From Chloroflexota bacterium (lineage in GTDB: Bacteria; Chloroflexota; Limnocylindria; Limnocylindrales; CSP1-4), in assembly GCA_005881055.1 (NCBI GenBank), contig VBHW01000201.1, positions 1-5,005 of the forward strand: DNA of 5,005 nucleotides, written 5' to 3'. Under the pieces are notes generated by a model. That model was not told where the DNA came from. It saw only the letters and a program-made list of their open reading frames with translations, and searched no databases. Positions 1 through 4,400 of this stretch are shown here, one piece after another (position 1 is the first letter of the stretch; every line of letters begins with the position of its first letter). The position numbers and the translations under genes were made by a program.

Positions 1-229
1 TCGGGACCCCGGGCAGCGGGATGAGCGACCCGAATGCGCCGCCGCCACCGGCGAACTTGAAGGCGGTGACGTAGTGCTCGACGCCGTCGTGGTAACCCGC
101 GAACGTCGTCGTGCGGAGGAGGTTGACGGCGCCGTTCGGGCCGATGAGGCCGCCGCAGGCCAGCGTGCTGCCGGCGGTCGCGAACAGGGCCACGAGTGCT
201 GCCGTGAGAAGCGTGATGAGTCGGCGCAT
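1..229 (-). CDS. Secreted DUF2330-like protein, N-terminal part (runs off left edge)
   Basis: This is a partial reading frame of 76 codons plus one base, read leftward from ATG at 229-227 and still open at the window edge. Residues 1-24 form a signal peptide: MRRL, then the hydrophobic run ITLLTAALVALFATAG, then STLA before Cys25. The mature part begins CGGLIGPNGAVN and continues to FGSLIPLPGVP at residues 67-76. A leading Cys-Gly-Gly followed by a hydrophobic-PLPGVP segment is the pattern I associate with DUF2330 (PF10092), a family of exported proteins of unknown function. Cys25 could be a lipoprotein cysteine, but TLAC is a poor lipobox, so a plain signal peptidase I site or a disulfide cysteine is equally possible. 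A GGGAG Shine-Dalgarno sequence lies 8 nt before the ATG and supports this start. The gene is downstream of upp on the same strand, 141 bp away, and no functional link is evident. The exported nature is fairly sure; the family name is less so. Confidence 0.68.
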   Translation of the reverse strand, partial: MRRLITLLTAALVALFATAGSTLACGGLIGPNGAVNLLRTTTFAGYHDGVEHYVTAFKFAGGGGAFGSLIPLPGVP

Positions 230-370
230 CTGTCGAGCTCCCAGCTTGGGCCCGGCCCCGCGTGGGGTCGGTGGCTGGGTCCCGGGACGCTCGACGTGGC
301 GGGACGGTTCCCGCGCCGCGTGCCAGGAGCTTGCGGGGCGGCCGGGCTGCCCGCTCGGGCGGCGGCGCGG
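230..370. other. Intergenic region between upp and the DUF2330-like gene
   Basis: This gene-free stretch is almost entirely G and C. Three symmetric elements are visible: a short inverted repeat GCCCGCTCGGGC at 349-360, just after the upp stop (stem 4-5); a hairpin-capable GGCCCCGCGTGGGGTC at 254-269 (six pairs with one G-U, loop GCGT); and a perfect 10-bp palindrome GTCCCGGGAC at 279-288. None is followed by a T-run in the minus-strand direction, so I do not call an intrinsic terminator. No TANNNT -10 box for the DUF2330-like gene is recognisable on the minus strand, so its promoter is either unusual or the gene is read through from upp. Confidence 0.5.
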
Positions 371-1102
371 CTAGCCGGAGCGGCCGGTCCCGAACTGGCG
401 GTCGCCCGCGTCGCCCAGGCCGGGCATGATGTAGCCCCGATCGTCGAGCTGGCGGTCGAGCGCCGCGCAGTGGATCGCGACGTCGGGGTGGGCGGCGGTC
501 ACGGCCGCGACGCCTTCGGGCGCGGCGATGAGGTTGACGAGCTTGATCCGCACCGGCGTGACGGCGCCCCAGCGCTTGAGGACCTCGATCGCGGCGGTGG
601 CCGAGCCACCCGTCGCGAGCATCGGATCGAGGATGAGGCACAGGTCGACCGAGGCCGAGTCGGGGAGCTTGTTGTAGTACTCGACAGGGCGCAGCGTCCG
701 CTCGTCGCGGAACAGTCCGAGGTGCCAGACCTGGGCCGTCGGCATGAGCTCGAGCATCGCGTCGACCATTCCCAGGCCGGCGCGGAGGATCGGCACGAGG
801 CCGATCCGATCGCCGAGCTCATACGCCTCCATCTGCTCGAGCGGCGTCCGGATCGTGATCGGCCGGACGCGGGCGTCGGCGAGCGCCTCGTAGCCGAGCA
901 GCCACGAGAGCTCGCGCACGACCTCGCGGAACTTCTTCGGCTCCGTGGCGACGTCGCGCAGGACCGCGAGCTTGTGAAGGACCGCCGGATGGGTCGACAC
1001 GTGGAGGTTCGGGGGCGGGCCGGTGGGCGTCCCTCGCTCGATCGCGTCGACGTCCGGACCGGAGGTTGGGGCGGATCCCGGGGCTCGTCGCGGACTCACC
1101 AC
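371..1102 (-). CDS. upp: Uracil phosphoribosyltransferase
   Basis: Cytosolic pyrimidine-salvage enzyme that makes UMP and pyrophosphate from uracil and PRPP. The 243-residue product has the family hallmarks in order. HPAVLHKLAVLRD is at 38-50 near the N-terminus of the catalytic domain, and VPILRAGLGMVDAML is at 103-117. The PRPP-binding loop LILDPMLATGGSA is at 156-168, and the uracil-binding C-terminal signature GYIMPGLGDAGDRQFGT is at 223-239. Typical bacterial Upp is about 208 residues, so residues 1-33 are a Pro/Gly/Arg-rich extension without family similarity. The start is GTG at 1102-1100; a second GTG follows at once, and the frame is closed upstream by a TAG at 1114-1112, so no earlier start exists. 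An internal GTG (Val35, 1000-998) would give the usual length but has no Shine-Dalgarno sequence. A -10 box positioned for a leaderless transcript favours the long form. All catalytic motifs are intact. Confidence 0.96.
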   Translation of the reverse strand: MVSPRRAPGSAPTSGPDVDAIERGTPTGPPPNLHVSTHPAVLHKLAVLRDVATEPKKFREVVRELSWLLGYEALADARVRPITIRTPLEQMEAYELGDRIGLVPILRAGLGMVDAMLELMPTAQVWHLGLFRDERTLRPVEYYNKLPDSASVDLCLILDPMLATGGSATAAIEVLKRWGAVTPVRIKLVNLIAAPEGVAAVTAAHPDVAIHCAALDRQLDDRGYIMPGLGDAGDRQFGTGRSG

Positions 1103-1108
1103 GCCGGC

Positions 1109-1114
1109 ATCCTA
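1109..1114 (-). promoter_or_regulatory. Putative -10 box of upp (TAGGAT), leaderless configuration
   Basis: Read on the minus strand, TAGGAT matches the TANNNT core of a primary-sigma -10 element. With the usual six-base discriminator (GCCGGC) the transcript would begin at 1102, which is the G of the upp GTG start. No Shine-Dalgarno sequence is present between the box and the start codon, consistent with leaderless translation. I could not find a convincing -35 hexamer 16-18 bp further upstream, so the call rests on the -10 box and its spacing. Confidence 0.5.
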
Positions 1115-1366
1115 GCATCGCGTTCATCGGCCGCGGAGCGTGGCGCCGAAGGTTGTCGCACACCCGCCACGCGGTTCCGGGGTCATCCGGTGACGGGCGA
1201 GACGGGGACCTCGTACGATCTCTGCGCGCGGTCGAGCTCCGACGCGGGATGGGTCGCTCGGGGTGCCCACGACGGGTCGTCCGGCGAGGCTCGGCCGCGT
1301 CCTCTCCGATCACTCGACGCAGCGCTCGGCGCGGGCGCGGCACGCTCGCGTCGGCGCCGGGCGCGG

Positions 1367-1372
1367 TATCCT
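1367..1372 (+). promoter_or_regulatory. Candidate -10 box for the asparaginase gene (TATCCT)
   Basis: TATCCT fits the TANNNT pattern and is among the few A/T-containing hexamers in this region. The predicted start site is at about 1377-1379, leaving a leader of about 65 nt before the GTG at 1445. No clear -35 hexamer is visible. The alternative GTGACG-18 bp-TACGAT pair (1190-1219) lies further upstream. Confidence is low because the evidence is one short motif. Confidence 0.3.
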
Positions 1373-1427
1373 CGCCGTGCCCACCGACCCATCGGGCGAC
1401 CCTGGCAGACGACCCCGAATCGAGTGC

Positions 1428-1433
1428 AGGAGG
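1428..1433 (+). promoter_or_regulatory. Shine-Dalgarno AGGAGG that fixes the asparaginase start
   Basis: A perfect AGGAGG lies 11 nt before the GTG at 1445-1447. The frame contains no other ATG, GTG or TTG between this GTG and the conserved region starting around 1530, so the pair decides the start. The spacing is slightly long but workable. The GTG at 1424-1426 in the same frame overlaps the motif region and is the worse candidate. Confidence 0.6.
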
Positions 1434-1444
1434 CGCCTCGCCCA

Positions 1445-2569
1445 GTGCCCGCCCAACCCCTCACCGATCGCCGTCCCGCGGCTCGGCGGCGGCCCGCGCG
1501 GTCGCCCGAGACCGGGCGGACCGTCCCGCCGGTCCTCGTCCGACAGGTCCGTAACGGCATCACCGAGAGCGAGCACCGCGGGAGCGTGGTGGAGGTCGTC
1601 GGAGACCCGGATCGGGTCGTGACCCTTCGCTCGACGGTCAAGCCGTTCGGGCTCGTGGCCCTGATCGAGGCGGGCGGGATCGATGCGTTCGACCTCAGCC
1701 CCGCGGAGCTGGCGATCATGGCCAGCTCCCATTCGGGCGAGGACCTCCACGTCCGGACGATCCAGGCGATGTACCGGCGGGCCGGCGTGAGCCAGACGCT
1801 CCTCGCCTGTGGCACCGAGGGCATGCCGCTCGACGAGCTGACGGCCGCGCGGCTGGCACGCGACGGGGAGCGCCCATCGCCGATCCGCCACATGTGCTCG
1901 GGCCAGCACTCGGCGCTCATCCTGCTCGCGCGGCTTCGGGACTGGCCACTCGAGACGTACTGGCAGGAGTCCAACCCGGCGCACGTCGCCTACCGCGATG
2001 CGGTTGCACGGACGTACGGCGTTCGGCCCGATACCCTGCGCACCGCCATCGACGGGTGCGGGGTGCTCACGTACGCCTTCCCGCTCCGGGAGGTGGCACG
2101 GGCGTACGCCCTGCTCGCGGAGCCGGAGGCCGCCCCGTCAGGCGACTCTCGCCGGAGCCTGGCCCCCGCCCTCACGATCATCCGCGACGCGATGATCGCC
2201 AACCCGGAGCTGGTCGCGGGGACGCGCGATCGGCTGGACACCTCGGCCATGAAGGCGCTCCCGGGCCGGGTCGTCAGCAAGGCCGGGATGGAGGCGCTGC
2301 GCGCGATCGCGATCCTGCCCGGTCAGCGGGTCGGCGGCGTCGCGGGTCCCTCGGGGATGGCGCTGAAGATCGAGGACGGCGACGGGCGCAACCGGGCGTC
2401 GTGGGCCGCCACGGTCGAGGCGCTCCGCCAGGCTGGGGTGGTCGACGGCCAGCCGCTGCGCATGCTCGCCCGCTACCACCGGCCGGCCACGCTCGACCCG
2501 CACGGGCGGGTGGGTGCCGAGGCCGTCGTCGACTTCGACCTCGCGCCGGTCGGCGAGCTGTTCGCCTGA
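1445..2569 (+). CDS. Asparaginase, AnsA/Asparaginase_II (ReAV-like) family
   Basis: Hydrolyses L-asparagine to aspartate and ammonia, presumably in the cytosol, as no signal peptide is seen. The product is 374 residues; family members are usually about 320-360, and residues 1-28 are a Pro/Arg-rich extension. The family N-terminus is VLVRQVRNGITESEHRGSVV at 30-49. Compared with the R. etli ReAV structure as I remember it (Ser48/Lys51, Ser80/Lys263; zinc on Cys135, Lys138, Cys189), the spacing matches exactly. Ser63-x-x-Lys66 is in RSTVK, Ser95 in ASSHSGE, Cys151 in MCSGQHSA, Cys205 in DGCGV, and Lys279 in SKAGME. The zinc-ligand lysine position is Gln154. The same frame stays open far upstream, to position 74, but that part runs antisense through upp and is not coding; the start was chosen from the AGGAGG and the lack of any later start codon. 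It stands alone between upp and the J-domain operon. The family call is strong; substrate preference is inferred. Confidence 0.92.
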   Translation: MPAQPLTDRRPAARRRPARSPETGRTVPPVLVRQVRNGITESEHRGSVVEVVGDPDRVVTLRSTVKPFGLVALIEAGGIDAFDLSPAELAIMASSHSGEDLHVRTIQAMYRRAGVSQTLLACGTEGMPLDELTAARLARDGERPSPIRHMCSGQHSALILLARLRDWPLETYWQESNPAHVAYRDAVARTYGVRPDTLRTAIDGCGVLTYAFPLREVARAYALLAEPEAAPSGDSRRSLAPALTIIRDAMIANPELVAGTRDRLDTSAMKALPGRVVSKAGMEALRAIAILPGQRVGGVAGPSGMALKIEDGDGRNRASWAATVEALRQAGVVDGQPLRMLARYHRPATLDPHGRVGAEAVVDFDLAPVGELFA

Positions 2570-2606
2570 GGGGTTGGACCCGTGCTGTGCTGCGGCGGCC
2601 GGTCGG

Positions 2607-2663
2607 TTGCGGCGCGAACCGCTTGGATTGGGGCGCGAACGGCCTGGATTGCGGCGCGAAGCG
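2607..2663 (+). repeat. 21-bp tandem direct repeat, about 2.7 copies
   Basis: Two full units (2607-2627, 2628-2648) are followed by a partial third (2649-2663). Each begins TTGSGGCGCGAA; the first two go on with C, a variable stretch and CTTGGA or CCTGGA. Units 1 and 2 differ at only a few positions, and the core of unit 3 is identical to that of unit 1. The 21-bp period is two helical turns, so a protein would see all copies on the same face. The array ends 11 bp before the putative -10 box of the J-domain gene, where an activator or repressor site would be expected. On the minus strand the repeat also reads as a seven-residue FAPQ(S/P) repeat, but no gene there is credible. Confidence 0.8.
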
Positions 2664-2674
2664 TCGTCGTGGCG

Positions 2675-2680
2675 GATACT
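2675..2680 (+). promoter_or_regulatory. Putative -10 box of the J-domain operon (GATACT)
   Basis: GATACT matches TATAAT at four of six positions and lies 9 nt before the ATG at 2690. Transcription would start at about 2687-2690, giving a leader of zero to three bases. The third repeat begins TTGCGG (2649-2654), which resembles a -35 hexamer but would need a 20-bp spacer. Short-leader arrangements also appear at upp, so this organism may use leaderless starts often. Confidence 0.4.
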
Positions 2681-2689
2681 CGGTAGGCG

Positions 2690-3535
2690 ATGGCCCGCCC
2701 ACTCGATCCCTGGCGCACGCTCGAGCTGCCGCGGGACGCGACGCTCGACGACGTGAAGGCCGCTTACCGGCGGCTCGCGAAGCGCTTCCATCCGGACTCT
2801 GCCGGCGAGGCCGCGCTTGGCCGGTTCCTCGCAGTTCAGGCCGCGTACGAGGCACTCACCGAGGGCCCCGACCGCCTGCGGCTCGCGCCCGCCAGTCGGG
2901 TTCGGCGATCTGCCGGGCAGCGACCGGCTCCTTCGCGACCGGGGCCGCAGCGGCCGCGCCGCTCGACGGGACCGGCACGACCGGCTGACGGTGGGGGCAG
3001 GCGATCCGGCCGCGGCGCGGCTCCCAAGCGCGCGAAGCCGGGATCGACCTCGTACGACGATGCGCAGTTCGAGCCGTTCGAGCCGAGCTGGGAGGGCGCC
3101 ACGTGGTATGGCGAATCGTCGGGCACGTACTGGACGATCAACCCGCGCGAGTTCGCCGATCCGCGGAAGCACGGCCCGGAGTACGAGGCCCGGGCGCGCC
3201 GTGAGTCCGCGGGACAGGACGATTCGGATGGGCCGGATGCAAGCCCGGAGGGCTCCTGGACGGTCGCCGGCTGGAGTGACCTCCGCGAACGGGGCGGGTC
3301 GATCGATCTCGCACCCGACGACGGCCTCCGGGCCGAGGCCCCGGCGACCCGATCGACGGCAGATCTCGTCGCGATCGGCCTGGCGGGGGTCGGCTCGAGC
3401 ACGCTCGCCCTGCTCCTCCTCGGCGGACCGGCAGTGGGCGCATCGGGGCCGGTCGTGGCGCTCGGTGGCATCGCCACGATCGTCGCGGCGCTCGTCGTGC
3501 GCGGGGTCGCCGGCGCCCGCCGCGCCCATCGCTGA
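2690..3535 (+). CDS. J-domain protein with C-terminal two-helix membrane anchor
   Basis: Probable membrane-tethered co-chaperone that would stimulate a DnaK/Hsp70 ATPase at the cytoplasmic face. The product is 281 residues. The J domain spans about 5-58: DPWRTLELPRDATLDDVKAAY, then RRLAKRF and the invariant HPD at 34-36, then FLAVQAAYEAL. A low-complexity Pro/Arg/Gly linker fills about 65-118. A Tyr/Trp-rich segment at 121-172 includes SGTYWTINPREFADPRKHG, which I have seen as a recurrent motif in J-domain proteins of this bacterial group. Two hydrophobic segments, about 224-246 and 252-272, form a hairpin, and the basic tail RGVAGARRAHR would keep both ends inside. It lacks the Gly/Phe region, zinc finger and client-binding domains of DnaJ, so it is a class C J protein with no fixed name. 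It starts the operon, 16 bp ahead of the DtxR-like gene. Confidence 0.88.
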   Translation: MARPLDPWRTLELPRDATLDDVKAAYRRLAKRFHPDSAGEAALGRFLAVQAAYEALTEGPDRLRLAPASRVRRSAGQRPAPSRPGPQRPRRSTGPARPADGGGRRSGRGAAPKRAKPGSTSYDDAQFEPFEPSWEGATWYGESSGTYWTINPREFADPRKHGPEYEARARRESAGQDDSDGPDASPEGSWTVAGWSDLRERGGSIDLAPDDGLRAEAPATRSTADLVAIGLAGVGSSTLALLLLGGPAVGASGPVVALGGIATIVAALVVRGVAGARRAHR

Positions 3536-3551
3536 CCGCGGCCGCAGGGCC

Positions 3552-4376
3552 ATGGCCCGAAAGGACGGCGAGGGCCGCGCTGTCGATCGGCAGCGCCAGC
3601 CGGTGCGATCAGGGACGAGTCGCGAGCCGCGAGCGGCGCCGAGTCGCGAGCGGCGACCGGCGCGCCACGATCCGTCCGCGGCGGCCCAGGAGTACCTGCT
3701 CGCGCTGCGGGGCATGACGGGAGACGGCGCGCACGTCAGCGTGGCTCAGGTCGCCCGCCGGATGGGCGTGAGCACCCAGGCGAGCTCCGAGATGTTCCGG
3801 CGCCTCATCGCCGACGGGCTGGTGTCCCAGGCCGGCGGCCGTGACCTGGTCCTGACGGAGGCCGGCCGGGCAGCGGCCGACGGAATCTTCCGCCGGCATG
3901 CGCTCCTGGAGTGGCTGCTCACGGCGGTCGTCGGCCTGGGCTGGGCCGAATCGGACGAGGAGGCGGCGCGCCTGCAGGGTGCGATCAGCCCGCGCGTGGA
4001 GGCCCGCCTCGACGAGATGCTCGGCCATCCGGAGACGTGTCCGCATGGGAACCCGATCGATGCCGCGACAGCCCGGCGGCGCCCGGCAGGCGTCCACCTG
4101 TCCGAGGTCGAGGCCGGGCAGCGCGCGACGATCTACCGGATCACCGAGGAGGCCGAGGAGGACCCGGAGCTCCTGTCCTACCTGGAGGCGCGCGCCCTGA
4201 CGCCCGGAGCACCGGTGACCGTGCTTGCGCGCTCAGAGTCTCTCGACTCACTGACCCTCGACGGCCCCCGCGGCCGCGCCACCCTCGGGCTCCGGCCCGC
4301 CTCGCTCATCCACGTCCTGCGCGGCGACGCCGACCCGGCGCTCTTCCATCGAGTCCTGGCCGATACGCGCCGGTGA
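3552..4376 (+). CDS. DtxR/MntR-family transcriptional regulator with degenerate metal site
   Basis: The 274-residue product has the three-part DtxR layout. A winged helix-turn-helix at about 43-105 contains VSVAQVARRMGVSTQASSEM and the wing GGRDLVLTEAGRAAAD. A dimerisation domain at about 110-176 ends in DEMLGHPETCPHGNPID, a recognisable family signature. A FeoA/SH3-like domain covers about 180-257. Compared with C. diphtheriae DtxR from memory, Met10 is Glu46, His98 is Asp135, Cys102 is Ala139, Glu105 is Gln142 and His106 is Gly143. Only His79 (His116) and Glu83 (Glu120) persist. Classical Fe/Mn sensing is therefore doubtful, though His116, Glu120 and Asp135 could still bind a metal. Residues 1-42 are an Arg-rich extension with a duplicated SRE segment. 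ATG 3552 was chosen because it is 16 bp after the J-domain stop, but its AGGG is only 2 nt away; GTG 3603 (Val18) is an alternative. Confidence 0.87.
   Translation: MARKDGEGRAVDRQRQPVRSGTSREPRAAPSRERRPARHDPSAAAQEYLLALRGMTGDGAHVSVAQVARRMGVSTQASSEMFRRLIADGLVSQAGGRDLVLTEAGRAAADGIFRRHALLEWLLTAVVGLGWAESDEEAARLQGAISPRVEARLDEMLGHPETCPHGNPIDAATARRRPAGVHLSEVEAGQRATIYRITEEAEEDPELLSYLEARALTPGAPVTVLARSESLDSLTLDGPRGRATLGLRPASLIHVLRGDADPALFHRVLADTRR
3617..3655 (+). repeat. Short direct repeat in the 5' end of the DtxR-like gene
   Basis: GAGTCGCGAGC occurs at 3617-3627 and again at 3641-3651, 24 bp apart, and CGCGAGCGGCG occurs at 3628-3638 and 3645-3655. In protein this gives SRE-PRAAP-SRE-RRPA. The 24-bp period keeps the frame, so the disordered N-terminal extension probably grew by slippage or a small duplication. 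Confidence 0.6.
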
Positions 4377-4400
4377 AGGCCGAGGTGTGACGATCAGGGC

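Larger units (their letters stand above)
1103..1444. other. Divergent upp/asparaginase intergenic region, no convincing gene
   Basis: This stretch of about 340 bp separates the leftward upp start from the rightward asparaginase start. Open frames cross it on both strands, but they are Arg/Pro/Ser-rich translations typical of non-coding high-GC DNA, with no recognisable motif. Two candidate plus-strand promoter elements are visible. One is GTGACG (1190-1195), 18 bp, then TACGAT (1214-1219). The other is a lone TATCCT (1367-1372). No tRNA, SRP RNA signature or riboswitch core was recognised. Either promoter would give the asparaginase mRNA a long 5' leader, of about 65 or 220 nt. Confidence 0.5.
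2570..2689. other. Intergenic region upstream of the J-domain operon
   Basis: This 120-bp gap follows the asparaginase TGA. It holds the 21-bp tandem repeat array and a -10-like GATACT. A perfect 5-bp inverted repeat, CGGTT (2604-2608) with AACCG (2617-2621), overlaps the first repeat. No intrinsic terminator with a T-run is visible after the asparaginase gene, so read-through into the operon is possible. Confidence 0.55.

Noticed and set aside
349..360. Possible intrinsic terminator after upp
   Set aside because: The stem is only 4-5 bp and no T-run follows in the direction of transcription. It is within what chance symmetry gives in such GC-rich sequence.
74..1444. Very long plus-strand open frame continuous with the asparaginase (831 codons in total)
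   Set aside because: The first 457 codons run antisense through upp and the divergent intergenic region and give an Arg/Ala-rich translation with no family motif. Stop codons are rare in this GC-rich DNA. The real start is the GTG at 1445 with AGGAGG.
1066..1622. Plus-strand small open frames in the upp/asparaginase intergenic region
   Set aside because: Their translations are Arg/Pro/Ser-rich, lack hydrophobic patterning and overlap the asparaginase 5' end in the wrong frames. No plausible Shine-Dalgarno and start pair supports them.
2817..3551. Upstream extension of the DtxR-like frame through the J-domain gene
   Set aside because: The extension overlaps the J-domain coding sequence in another frame, and its translation is Arg/Ser-rich low complexity. 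The DtxR domain starts only at about 3680, so an ATG after the J-domain stop is sufficient.
2138..3715. 525-codon minus-strand open frame opposite the asparaginase end, repeats and J-domain gene
   Set aside because: It is antisense to two well-supported genes, has Arg/Pro/Ser-rich composition and no motif. The FAPQ heptad repeat in overlapping minus frames is only the 21-bp DNA repeat read in translation.
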